A stretch of DNA of 42,358 bases from Acidimicrobiales bacterium MED-G01 (GTDB lineage: Bacteria; Actinomycetota; Acidimicrobiia; Acidimicrobiales; Poriferisodalaceae). A program made the translations under genes and the position numbers. The notes beneath the pieces were generated by a model. It ran no database searches, was not told where the DNA came from, and worked only from the letters and a program-made list of their open reading frames with translations. This document shows, one piece after another, positions 16,351 through 24,537 of the stretch (position 1 is the stretch's first letter; each line of letters starts with the position of its first letter). Where the stretch lies: contig NTLA01000017.1 of the NCBI GenBank assembly GCA_002457435.1, forward strand, positions 1-42,358, read 5' to 3'.

Positions 16351-17241
16351 ATGACTTCCACGCGAATCTTGGTCTTTGTCGCAGGATGCGGTTTGGCTCT
16401 CGTCATGGTGACCCTCGTTGGATCCTCCATAAGTTGGAGCCGTTCGGCGAGACGCTTCTGCGTCTGCCTCGCGCTAATAGTTGCTGTTGTTGTCGGTTAC
16501 AGCGCGACTTCTAGTGCCCACGACCCGGTCTTCCTGACCGAAGACCACTTCGCTCCTGAAATTGGACCCTTTCTTCCTGACGGAACCATTTCGTTTGCTA
16601 TGTATGGTCGACTCCAAGAGCCGACGAGCACTCAGGGTTTCCAAGCCCGAATGAAACAGGGACAATCTTTGAATCTGTCGCTGCTCGTTCCAGCGGTCCT
16701 CCCAGAAATTGGTTTCGAAATTGAATCGCTACCCGAGGTGAAAGTCATACGACCAGATCAAACTTCTTTCGTCTTGAGCGCTCAGTTTCGCGAAACCTTC
16801 CACGAACCTTTTACCAACACCACCTACCTGCGTTTGGCAGACCATTTGGAAGAAGCTCAACAAGGGGAATACAGCTTGCTGATTTCGGGTAGAGCAGCTG
16901 GTAGGTATGTGGTGTCGATAGGAACACTGGAAAGGTTCGGGACTGAGATAGGCCGCTACACAAGGCCTCTAGTTGTCGGCCGATCCACGAGCCCAATAAT
17001 TGAATGGTTCGCGACTAATAGTGGACCTGACATCGATGAAAATGCTGAGAGCCCGAAAAAGCTGAAAGATGCGCCGAAAAAGGTTGCTCCCGAACCGGGA
17101 CCCGAACAAATCCGAACGGACCAACCAACTTCCTTAACAGCAGCCGATACAGGCGCTAATTGGATGTTGATCTTTGTAGCCACCGCATTGGTCGCGCTGG
17201 CGCTCACCGGTTTAACGGTAATAAGAAAACTAAAGCCCTAG
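16351..17241 (+). CDS. Membrane-anchored extracytoplasmic protein of unknown function
   Basis: I do not recognise this 296-residue protein. Two hydrophobic N-terminal segments occur at about 5-24 and 38-50. The second, preceded by R-S-A-R-R and followed by S-S-A before H57, looks like a signal peptide, so translation may start at the ATG at 16405 instead. The body (57-225) is extracytoplasmic and beta-rich in appearance. A charged, Pro/Lys/Glu-rich linker (about 230-260) precedes a C-terminal membrane helix (271-290) and a short basic tail. This is the layout of a type I surface protein. Histidines at the new N-terminus could bind metal, but that is speculation. Confidence 0.72.
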   Translation: MTSTRILVFVAGCGLALVMVTLVGSSISWSRSARRFCVCLALIVAVVVGYSATSSAHDPVFLTEDHFAPEIGPFLPDGTISFAMYGRLQEPTSTQGFQARMKQGQSLNLSLLVPAVLPEIGFEIESLPEVKVIRPDQTSFVLSAQFRETFHEPFTNTTYLRLADHLEEAQQGEYSLLISGRAAGRYVVSIGTLERFGTEIGRYTRPLVVGRSTSPIIEWFATNSGPDIDENAESPKKLKDAPKKVAPEPGPEQIRTDQPTSLTAADTGANWMLIFVATALVALALTGLTVIRKLKP

Positions 17242-17550
17242 ATGGTGAAATCAAAATGGATCGAAGATCGCCCAGCCGCGCAACCAGATCAGACCGTTTA
17301 ATTGAGAAAATTTGGGACGGAGAGTCCTAAACGCCCCCAAATGGGGTGGGCCTGAAGCTGTTCCTTAAACCCAACAGAGTTCGAGACTTCATTGTTCACT
17401 GTGTTTGACCTGTTCGAAATTTTCTGTGTACCCGCGAAGTAGCTATTTCGATTCCATTGGGGTAGCGGAACTCGTGAACCATGCCGAATCGCAATGGTGG
17501 ATTTATCGAAGCACGCGAATTGGATTCAACTGTTAATTCGCTTCCGATTG
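17242..17550. other. 309-bp gap holding a decayed gene remnant
   Basis: Apart from the luciferase-like remnant at 17368-17506 (listed separately), I see no open frame, hairpin or repeat in this stretch. The first 125 bases after the membrane protein are unremarkable. Confidence 0.6.
17368..17506 (-). pseudogene. Remnant of a second LLM-class oxidoreductase gene
   Basis: On the minus strand, the translation from 17506 aligns residue by residue with the first 26 codons of the intact gene at 15207-16241 (for example P-P-L-R-F-G-M-V-H-E-F-R-Y-P). It then continues in another frame, consistent with loss of two bases, as Y-T-E-N-F-E-Q through to L-E-L-C-W, matching residues 27-46. The start codon is ATA, and an in-frame TGA interrupts the second part at the position of codon 40. 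Homology fades after that. This is a decayed N-terminal fragment of a paralogue; the rest of the gene is absent from the window at this place. Confidence 0.75.
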
Positions 17551-18777
17551 CTACGTAGGCCCGTCAAGCAAGATGCCCGAACGCTCGAGGTCTTCGACTT
17601 GTTCTGAACTGTAACCCAGCTTTGTTTTTAAGATTTCAGCGTTATGTTCACCTAGCAAAGGAGCTACCAGATCTGGTAGCTGACCGCTGGTGCTGAACTT
17701 CCAAGGGAATCCGGGAATAGGTACCGACCCGTGGATTGGGTCCTCGACCCATCTCACCATGTCACGGGCGTTGAAATGTGGATGGTCGATAGCATCGAGC
17801 GGGCTCAGAACCGGGCTTGCCGGCACTCGGTATTCTTCCAAATGGTCTAGGAGCGCTTCGTTCGTCTCGAAGGTAGACATCCACTCTTCTATAACGGGAA
17901 TGAGTTCATCTTTTCGTTTCGCTCGATCGGACATTTCTGCGTAACGAGGATCGGTGATCCAATCGATCCGATCCATAGCACGACATACATTCTCCCATTG
18001 GAAATCCAGTGCGAGCATGGCGATCCAGTCATCTGGCCCCCGAAACAGTCCGACAGGAAACACCAGTTCATGGTGTTGCCCCATACGTTGTGGGACGAAA
18101 TCGCCCTCACTCAGGTGCCAAGCTTGAAGAGCGATCTCATGATGATGGAAAATACAGTCGACCATCGCAAGATCCAGGAACTGACCTTGTCCTGTTCTTT
18201 CTCGGTGAAATAGCGCGTACCCCAGTCCAGCGAATCCGTGAACAGCAGCGTTGTTATCGGCGATAGCACTCCAAACCACACCGGGTGGCTCACCCGGTGA
18301 CCCTGTCATATGCATGAGGCCTGATGCTGCTTGGGCGATGAAATCGAAACCCGGCTTACTTGCCCACGGACCGGTGCGACCGAAGGCCGAAACTGAGATG
18401 TAGATAACCCCGGGATTTAGGGCTTTGATCGACTCGTAGTCCAGTCTGCGGCTGCGTAAGGTCTCAGCGGTTCCGAAGTTTTCGAGAACAACGTCAGCCT
18501 TTGATGCGAGATCCCGTGCTATTTGGAGTGCTTCATCGCGTTCCCAGTTAAGTGCGATGCTTTTTTTGCCTCGGTTGTGTTGAACAAAAAAGCCACTTCT
18601 CTGGTCTTTCAAAATGGGCAACAGACGTCCACCGTCTCCCGTTGGACCGATTTCCACTTTGGTGATGTCCGCGCCCAATTCTGCCAGCATGCGCGTTACA
18701 CCTGCGCCGGCCAAATACTGACTGAAATCGACTACGTGGATGCCATCCAGCATCAGAGTTGATTCTTCTTGGGTCAC
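17551..18777 (-). CDS. CaiB/BaiF family CoA-transferase (family III)
   Basis: The 408-residue enzyme transfers CoA between carboxylic acids, or racemises acyl-CoA in some members. The N-terminal V-V-D-F-S-Q-Y-L-A-G and the L-G-A-D-I-T-K-V-E segment define the Rossmann-like part, N-R-G-K-K-S-I-A-L-N follows, and L-D-L-A-M-V-D near the middle carries the presumed catalytic aspartate. The length is typical for one domain. I chose the GTG at 18777, which has a GGGGGG element 5 bases upstream. The ATG at 18753 would remove eight residues and still leave the fold intact. The gene diverges from the DUF2237 gene. The acid substrate is unknown. Confidence 0.87.
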   Translation of the reverse strand: MTQEESTLMLDGIHVVDFSQYLAGAGVTRMLAELGADITKVEIGPTGDGGRLLPILKDQRSGFFVQHNRGKKSIALNWERDEALQIARDLASKADVVLENFGTAETLRSRRLDYESIKALNPGVIYISVSAFGRTGPWASKPGFDFIAQAASGLMHMTGSPGEPPGVVWSAIADNNAAVHGFAGLGYALFHRERTGQGQFLDLAMVDCIFHHHEIALQAWHLSEGDFVPQRMGQHHELVFPVGLFRGPDDWIAMLALDFQWENVCRAMDRIDWITDPRYAEMSDRAKRKDELIPVIEEWMSTFETNEALLDHLEEYRVPASPVLSPLDAIDHPHFNARDMVRWVEDPIHGSVPIPGFPWKFSTSGQLPDLVAPLLGEHNAEILKTKLGYSSEQVEDLERSGILLDGPT

Positions 18778-18998
18778 CCTCACCCCCCGGTAAGCAGCAT
18801 CGCAAACTTAGTTTGAGAACGGGTAGGTGTGACGAGGTTGGTTAGCAGCATCTACATAGGGACCTCTAACACGCGTATTGTGAGACCCAGTCTGGGATGC
18901 TTTCGCAGATCAACTCTAGGAACTTCATGTTTCGACACAAGGGGTTGAAACGAACCACCCGGGGAACCGCGACAAAATTACTTGGAGCTACTAACTCA

Positions 18999-19376
18999 AT
19001 GGCAAAGAATGTTTTAGGTACCGACCTCGAGGATTGCAGCAGAGATCCTTTAACTGGCTATTACAGGGACGGCTGCTGTAATACTGGGCCAGGTGATATG
19101 GGAGTTCACACAGTCTGTGCCGTTGTCACCGACGAATTCTTGGAATTCTCAAAGAACGTCGGTAACGATTTAAGTACACCTCACCCCGAAGCGGGCTTCG
19201 CCGGACTTCGAGACGGAGACTCATGGTGTCTGTGTGCACCCCGATGGCAGGAGGCCCTCGAAGCTGGAGCTGCACCGAAAGTCCGGTTGGCGGCTACCCA
19301 TATCGCCACTCTTGAATGGGCGACGTTGTCAGACCTCGAGGCTCACGCCGTAAGCGGTGATCTAGGCTCTCAATAA
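18999..19376 (+). CDS. DUF2237 family protein
   Basis: The 125-residue protein matches the DUF2237 family closely: K-N-V-L-G-T-D-L near the N-terminus, D-P-L-T-G-Y-Y-R-D-G-C-C-N-T-G-P at 16-31, V-H-T-V-C-A-V at 36-42, G-N-D-L-S-T-P at 55-61 and D-S-W-C-L-C-A near residue 77. It has six cysteines (13, 26, 27, 40, 77 and 79), several in pairs, so metal binding or a thiol role is possible; the family has no known function. The ATG at 18999 begins the conserved core; the frame is open upstream to 18897. Its TAA overlaps the next gene's ATG (TAATG at 19374-19378), so the DsbA-like protein is probably made by translational coupling. Confidence 0.85.
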   Translation: MAKNVLGTDLEDCSRDPLTGYYRDGCCNTGPGDMGVHTVCAVVTDEFLEFSKNVGNDLSTPHPEAGFAGLRDGDSWCLCAPRWQEALEAGAAPKVRLAATHIATLEWATLSDLEAHAVSGDLGSQ

Positions 19377-20020
19377 TGCCTTCTGACACTGTGCAAATTA
19401 CCGTTTGGTCCGACTACCTCTGACCTTGGTGTTGGGTTGGGGCGGTGCGTCTTGACGAGCTAGCTGAGCAGGAGGGCGACGCTATTGCCATTGAATGGAA
19501 GTCGTTCTTGTTGCGCCCTCAACCTGAGCAAAGAAGCCTCGCTGAATTTACCGAATACACAAAAAGTTGGGAACGGCCGGCAGGACTCGAACCTAAAGCT
19601 GAGTTCCAAAGCCCGTGGTCGGGTACCAGTCCACCACCGTCGCACTCTCTACCAGCTGCGATAGCGGGCAAAACTGCTGCCACATTTGGCCAAGAAACCT
19701 GGCGTCGATATCACAACAAACTGTTGAAGGCCTACTTCGTCGAAAACCGCGACGTTTCAAGTTCTGACGTGCTACTGAAAGTTGCCCACGAAACAGACAT
19801 CGACACGGACGCATTTGAAGAGGTTCGAACAGCGAGGGAAGAAGACTTCGAGAAGCAGGTTTTCGCCGAGTACAACGAAGCCATAAGTAGCGGCATCAAT
19901 GGTGTGCCAGCGGTCGTCATCGATAACCGATTCTTAATCTCGGGCGCGGTTGAGGTGGAACAGTACCGAAAAGCTTTAGCTCACTATCGAGAAATCCGGG
20001 ACAAAGAAAACAACGACTAG
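19376..20020 (+). CDS. DsbA/FrnE-like thiol oxidoreductase with in-frame TGA, candidate selenoprotein
   Basis: Read from ATG at 19376 through the TGA at 19421-19423, this is one 214-residue protein of the DsbA/FrnE group (thioredoxin fold with a helical insert). The first residues, T-V-Q-I-T-V-W-S-D-Y-L, are the normal family start. The TGA is codon 16, followed by P17-W18-C19, so it replaces the first cysteine of C-P-W-C. The rest is intact, including G-V-P-A-V-V-I-D near residue 173 (the cis-proline loop). If read as selenocysteine the active site is U-P-W-C. The shorter frame from GTG at 19445 would lack strand 1 and the active site. Coupled by TAATG to DUF2237. A nonsense mutation or sequencing error remains possible. 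Confidence 0.72.
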
Positions 20021-20101
20021 CTATTGCCCACTGGTCGTGACTCATCAGGGTCTGGCTCTGTGGGGAAGTGGGCATAGACTTCTAGGTGAGCAAAGGACCA
20101 C

Positions 20102-20572
20102 ATGGACGTAAACCCTGATACTTGGCGTTGGGTCTGGTTGGTGATCGCTGCCGTACTCATCACAGGCGAAATGTTTGTTGCAGGAACGTTCATTCTGATT
20201 CCGTTCGGGCTGAGCGCAATTGTCGCCATGGTCTTGGCTTTTTTCGGAGCCCCTCTGGTGGTCGACTGGATTGTGTTCGTTGTTCTTGGAGGCGCACTGT
20301 TTTCGGTTTTTTGGCGAAGAAGCAGAATCTCGATTGCGGCTATGAAGTCACCACCAGGAGCTGGGCATGACCGATTGATCGGAGCATTTGGCCGAACGAT
20401 AGAAAGCATTTCCGGAGATCCGGCAACATCGGGCCTGGTTAAAGTCGGTGGTGAAGAATGGAGAGCAATCTCCGATCTCGGACCGATTGATTCTGGCTCG
20501 ACTGTCGAAATCATCGAAATACGAGGTACCCGAGTCGTTGTTCGTAAGACTCCCGAGGAAGGATCAAAATAA
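20102..20572 (+). CDS. NfeD-like membrane protein
   Basis: The 156-residue protein has two to three N-terminal membrane segments (about 9-30, 32-52 and 55-72). A soluble C-terminal beta-barrel (about 88-150) of the OB-fold NfeD type follows, with G-L-V-K-V-G-G-E-E-W-R-A-I as its hallmark. Short NfeD proteins act with SPFH proteins in membrane microdomains. The neighbouring gene is such a protein, and the TAA stop overlaps its ATG (20570-20574). The long-form serine protease domain is absent, as in other short NfeD proteins. Confidence 0.88.
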   Translation: MDVNPDTWRWVWLVIAAVLITGEMFVAGTFILIPFGLSAIVAMVLAFFGAPLVVDWIVFVVLGGALFSVFWRRSRISIAAMKSPPGAGHDRLIGAFGRTIESISGDPATSGLVKVGGEEWRAISDLGPIDSGSTVEIIEIRGTRVVVRKTPEEGSK

Positions 20573-21570
20573 TGTTTACGTACGTACTTTTGGCCGTTAT
20601 CGCCATAGTGGTTGTTCTCTTCCTGGTCGCTGGCGTGAAAATAGTCCGACCCTATGAACGAGGAATTGTTGAACGTCTTGGCAAGTACAAAGAGACCAAA
20701 GAATCAGGGCTTCAGATCATTGTCCCTTTCATTGACACCATCCAACGGGTTGATATGCGAGAGCAAGTCGTTGACGTTCCACCCCAGGAGGTAATTACCT
20801 CCGACAACGTTGTTGTCTCAGTAGATGCTGTGGTGTTTTACGAACCGACCGACCCTCAGCGCCTCGTCTATAACATCGCGAACTTTGTCCTAGCAATTAC
20901 CAAGCTGGCTCAGACCAACTTGCGAAACCTTGTAGGAGACCTACAACTCGATGGAGCCTTGACTTCCCGAGACCGCATCAACGCGGCCCTGCGAGAAATA
21001 CTTGACGAAGCAACGGACAAATGGGGAGTGCGCGTAGTTCGCGTTGAGATTCAGCGCATAGATCCACCACCAGATGTAATGGCCGCTATGCATGAACAGA
21101 TGAAGGCTGAACGTACGAGGCGCGCAACGGTTACCGAAGCTGAAGGGTTCCGGGAGTCAGAAATCACCCGAGCCGAAGGTGAGAAACAATCCCAAATTCT
21201 TGAAGCAGAAGGCCAAAGGCAAAGCGCGATTCTCGCGGCCGAAGGTGAAGCACAGGCGGTACGAACTGTCGCCGAAGCCGAAAGTTACCGGTTGCAAACC
21301 GTTGCAGCAGGAGAGGCCGAAGCCACTCGCCAAGTCTTTCAGGCCATCCATGACGGAGACCCAACCAGTGATGTTCTAGCTGTTCGCTACATCGAAGCTT
21401 TAACTCAGATAGCTGACGGAAGGGCCACAAAGATCGTTGTTCCAACAGAGTTCAGCGGAGTGTTGGGTGCAGTGACTGGGATCGCAGAGGCCATGCGTCC
21501 GATTGTTGAAACCGATGAAGAACCGGAGTCTCATCCGGTGAATGAATCGAAAGATGTGGATTCGGAGTAA
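20572..21570 (+). CDS. SPFH/Band 7 (stomatin-like) membrane protein
   Basis: The 332-residue protein has an N-terminal membrane anchor (about 3-22), then the SPFH domain with V-R-P-Y-E-R-G-I-V-E-R-L-G-K and the D-M-R-E-Q-V-V-D-V-P-P-Q-E-V-I-T-S-D segment typical of slipins. A long Ala/Glu-rich coiled coil (about 180-245) contains repeated A-E-G-E units. The C-terminal tail is acidic. Such proteins form large rings in the membrane, and the NfeD partner upstream is translationally coupled. The role is membrane organisation or quality control of membrane proteins, by family knowledge. Confidence 0.92.
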   Translation: MFTYVLLAVIAIVVVLFLVAGVKIVRPYERGIVERLGKYKETKESGLQIIVPFIDTIQRVDMREQVVDVPPQEVITSDNVVVSVDAVVFYEPTDPQRLVYNIANFVLAITKLAQTNLRNLVGDLQLDGALTSRDRINAALREILDEATDKWGVRVVRVEIQRIDPPPDVMAAMHEQMKAERTRRATVTEAEGFRESEITRAEGEKQSQILEAEGQRQSAILAAEGEAQAVRTVAEAESYRLQTVAAGEAEATRQVFQAIHDGDPTSDVLAVRYIEALTQIADGRATKIVVPTEFSGVLGAVTGIAEAMRPIVETDEEPESHPVNESKDVDSE

Positions 21571-21600
21571 TAGGCCTTCGTTGACCTAGGCTTTACGCCT

Positions 21601-21759
21601 GTGATTTCAGAAGCCGCACGTCAAAAACACGACCAGGCTGAAGCTGCCGGCGAAGACAGCTACATAGACCCGGACACTGGTTTTCAGGTCTTCACAGCTC
21701 AGTTTCTGAAGCGCCGAGTCTGGTGTTGCAGCACCGGGTGTCGGCATTGTCCGTGGTAG
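21601..21759 (+). CDS. DUF5522-like small Cys protein (52 aa)
   Basis: The frame from GTG at 21601 encodes 52 residues. The second half reads D-P-D-T-G-F-Q-V-F-T-A-Q-F-L-K-R-R-V-W, then C-C-S-T-G-C-R-H-C-P-W at the C-terminus. That pattern (Asp-Pro, a phenylalanine-threonine-alanine strand, and C-C-x3-C-x2-C-P at the end) is the DUF5522 family, whose function is unknown. The four cysteines suggest metal binding. It follows the SPFH gene by 30 bases and may share its transcript. Confidence 0.8.
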   Translation: MISEAARQKHDQAEAAGEDSYIDPDTGFQVFTAQFLKRRVWCCSTGCRHCPW

Positions 21760-21864
21760 AGGAGATATAGGTGCCGGCTACTGGGCAAGTCTTTCGTTCC
21801 CTTAGCAAATGATCTCGAAGCCGCTAACAGACCCTGAGAGCACTGACACATTAAGTTGCCTTGT

Positions 21865-22257
21865 ATGAGTATGACGGATGAGCGGCGAGAAGAACTAGAA
21901 GCAGAAATTGAAGCCTTCATGGGCCGGTACAACGAAGCTTTCGTCAGTGGTACGCGCGATGACTTGCAAACGTTGGTGCATTTGCCGGTGATATATGTCT
22001 CTGAAAATGAGGCACAGGTCCGCGAACAGTACCCATTCGATCCGGAAAAGATGCGAGAGGTCACTGGCTTTGACCACCCCCAGACCGAAATTCGGATCGT
22101 TCACCTTGAAGAAACCCGTGCGCACCTGACCATAGAAGGCACCCGGCATCGCAAAGATGGATCGGTGATCGAATCGATCGATAGCTTCTACATACTTCAC
22201 AAGAAAGAGAGTAAATGGGGGGTATCGGTTTTTTCTGGCATTAGAGGTGCTCGATGA
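21865..22257 (+). CDS. NTF2-like small protein
   Basis: The 130-residue protein begins with a long helix, R-E-E-L-E-A-E-I-E-A-F-M-G-R-Y-N-E-A-F, and continues with a beta-rich half ending W-G-V-S-V-F-S-G-I-R. This is the pattern of NTF2-like (SnoaL/DUF4440 type) cone-shaped proteins that bind or convert small molecules. Start choice is uncertain: ATG at 21865 or 21871. Catalytic residues cannot be named. It lies alone, between the DUF5522 gene and a CoA-transferase. Confidence 0.7.
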   Translation: MSMTDERREELEAEIEAFMGRYNEAFVSGTRDDLQTLVHLPVIYVSENEAQVREQYPFDPEKMREVTGFDHPQTEIRIVHLEETRAHLTIEGTRHRKDGSVIESIDSFYILHKKESKWGVSVFSGIRGAR

Positions 22258-22396
22258 TTTCGTACCGAACCCTTGAAGCAAATACCTGCACCGAAACCTG
22301 CTCAGTGCACGATTTACCCGTCGTAACTTGATCTCAGATGTCTAGTCTGCGGTCACTGGCCTAAGAAGGACCGAGACAAAGAGGTTAATTTTCCAT

Positions 22397-23572
22397 ATGG
22401 GACCGCTTGAAGGTATTCGAGTACTGGACTTCACCCGCGTAGTAGCTGGGCCGCTAGCTACCCGCATACTCGCGGACCAGGGAGCAGAGGTCATCAAGGT
22501 TGAGCCTCCCGAAGGTGATCTGAGTCGAACGTTTCCTCCGCTGCTGGAGAACGAAATAACGCCCTACTTTGCTCAACAAAACGCTGGCAAACTCTTCTGT
22601 TCGTTTAACTTGTTGCACGATGAGACCCCACAACTTGTCGCTGAACTCGCTGCTCAATGTGATGTGATCGTCGAAAATTTTCGACCGGGTGTAATGGCAA
22701 AATTTGGGTTGGATTACGAGAGCCTTAGTAAAGAAAATCCCCGGCTCGTCTATTGCAGCATCACAGGGTTTGGTCAGACTGGGCCCTGGGCAAACCGGAG
22801 AGCATACGCACCCATTGGGCATTTGGAATCTGGGCTAATCGAGTACGACCAGCGGAAGAATGATCGACCGGCACGCCAGCCTTCTTTAGTGCTCGGCGAT
22901 TCAGTAACCGCGTTATCGGCGGCGACATCGATTAACGCAATGTTGGTCCAAGTCGAACGGCGAGGCTTTGGCGGCCACCTAGACGTCTGCATGATCGAAT
23001 CACTGGTCTATATGCAAGAGTGGGTGTCAACAGAACTAGCTGGTGGCTGGGGTCCCACAAATGGCGGCTTTTGTCACGAATCGCCGATACTTGAGTTGCC
23101 CAATGGTGAGCTATGGGGAGTAGCCGGTAGTCCCGTGGCTCGGTTTCCGGAATTAGCTGAAGCAATGGATCGATCTGAATTGATTGAGGACCCGCGTTTT
23201 GCCGAACTCGCTGCACGGGACCTACATAAAGACGAGATAATCAGCATGTTGACGGACTGGGCGGCAAGTTTCGAAAATTTCGATGACTTCTTGTTAGCTC
23301 TGGAAAGCAATTCACCCTTTACCGCAGCCCAAATGGTTTCAATAGATGACCTTGCATCATCAGATTGGGCTAGGCATCGCGAACTTCTTGTCGATACGAA
23401 CACCAACTTAAAAATCCCGGCACGCAATGCGCGGGGAGTCGATATTGGGACCAACGGCCGAGTTGCAGGGATGGGGGCAGACAATGAATCTGTGCTGAGT
23501 TCGGTGCTGGGTTATTCCAAAGAGCGGATTGCTTCGCTAGCCGATTCCAAAGTGCTGCTCTTTGAAAACTAG
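22397..23572 (+). CDS. CaiB/BaiF family CoA-transferase
   Basis: The 391-residue protein has the family III CoA-transferase layout: G-I-R-V-L-D-F-T-R-V-V-A-G-P at 5-18, the L-A-D-Q-G-A-E-V-I-K-V-E segment, D-V-I-V-E-N-F-R-P-G-V in the middle and G-F-G-Q-T-G-P near residue 125. L-D-V-C-M-I-E-S carries Glu where some members have Asp. The ATG at 22397 has AGAGG upstream. It is slightly short of the usual 400 residues but complete at both ends. The substrate is unknown. Confidence 0.86.
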   Translation: MGPLEGIRVLDFTRVVAGPLATRILADQGAEVIKVEPPEGDLSRTFPPLLENEITPYFAQQNAGKLFCSFNLLHDETPQLVAELAAQCDVIVENFRPGVMAKFGLDYESLSKENPRLVYCSITGFGQTGPWANRRAYAPIGHLESGLIEYDQRKNDRPARQPSLVLGDSVTALSAATSINAMLVQVERRGFGGHLDVCMIESLVYMQEWVSTELAGGWGPTNGGFCHESPILELPNGELWGVAGSPVARFPELAEAMDRSELIEDPRFAELAARDLHKDEIISMLTDWAASFENFDDFLLALESNSPFTAAQMVSIDDLASSDWARHRELLVDTNTNLKIPARNARGVDIGTNGRVAGMGADNESVLSSVLGYSKERIASLADSKVLLFEN

Positions 23573-23744
23573 AATTCGCCTCCTCGAAGTGAGCTTGTAC
23601 ACCTGACGGATCAAGGAATGCATTGTCGAAAAAGTGATTCAGATGTCGAAGCTTCGGACGGCCTGCGCCCAGCTCCGGGTCTGGTAAGCCTCAGGGCCGC
23701 CATCCCGTCGGAAATGCTCAACGTCTGATCTACGCTGCATTTGT

Positions 23745-24512
23745 ATGCCAGATAATGAACCGATGAGTCATGTAGGGAGAAATCGGATTCTTTGGGATGC
23801 GTGGGCCCCCGACTGGCTCGAGCGGGGAGGACAATCCTGGGCTGAGACTGAGCCTCGCTGGGGTATTCATCAGATCCCGGAATCCGAAGTTGGTTTATTA
23901 GCAAGGTTTTCTCAGGGAAAAGTAATCGAATTGGGTTGCGGTACGGGCTATGTGTCGGCGTGGTTGAGTCGTCTTGGTGGACACCCAATTGGGGTGGACA
24001 ACTCTCTAGTGCAGCTCTCCAATGCGCACCGATTACAGGATCGTTTTGATCTGACTTTCCCCCTAGTTCACGCGGATGCTGAATGTCTTCCATTTGCTGA
24101 CGAATCATTTGATTTCGCTATCTCGGAATATGGTGCGGCAATCTGGTGCGATCCTTATCGCTGGATTCCTGAAGCGGCGAGGGTGTTGAGACCTGGTGGG
24201 CGTCTAGTTTTTCTCGGAAATTCGACACAGGTCATGCTCTCGGTGCCTGACGACGATGGCCCAGCTACCACGTCGCTGCAACGTCCTCAATTCGATATGC
24301 ATCGCATGGAATGGGACGACGACCCGGGAGTGGAATTTCACCTGTCACACGGTGATTGGATCGGCGTTCTTCGGCGGAGTGGCTTCGAGATCGAGGATCT
24401 TGTCGAGCTTTACCCATCTGATGATTCTGTGGAGAGCCAGTATCCCTACGTCACCCTTGACTGGGCGAGAAAATGGCCCGCGGAAGAAGCTTGGATAGTG
24501 CGTAAAACCTGA
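23745..24512 (+). CDS. Class I SAM-dependent methyltransferase
   Basis: The 255-residue protein is a Rossmann-fold methyltransferase. Motif I, E-L-G-C-G-T-G, is at 62-68; an acidic residue at the end of strand 2 (G-V-D-N-S) follows; motif II-like A-D-A-E-C-L-P-F is near residue 110; and R-V-L-R-P-G-G-R-L precedes strand 5. It resembles methyltransferases of the type-11 group. The substrate is unknown. The stop at 24512 is 25 bases before the RNA methyltransferase gene, so the two probably share a transcript. Confidence 0.87.
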   Translation: MPDNEPMSHVGRNRILWDAWAPDWLERGGQSWAETEPRWGIHQIPESEVGLLARFSQGKVIELGCGTGYVSAWLSRLGGHPIGVDNSLVQLSNAHRLQDRFDLTFPLVHADAECLPFADESFDFAISEYGAAIWCDPYRWIPEAARVLRPGGRLVFLGNSTQVMLSVPDDDGPATTSLQRPQFDMHRMEWDDDPGVEFHLSHGDWIGVLRRSGFEIEDLVELYPSDDSVESQYPYVTLDWARKWPAEEAWIVRKT

Positions 24513-24537
24513 TGGTTACTACAATGAGAATGAACTG

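Noticed and set aside
19445-20020. A shorter DsbA-like protein starting at GTG 19445
   Set aside because: It would lack the first strand and the whole active site. The upstream frame reads as the normal family N-terminus, so the longer form with the TGA is better supported.
22397-23572. Loss of the catalytic Asp in the CoA-transferase (Glu in M-I-E-S)
   Set aside because: Glu at this place also occurs in other members of the family, including the second domain of the protein at 29786, so it is not evidence of inactivity.
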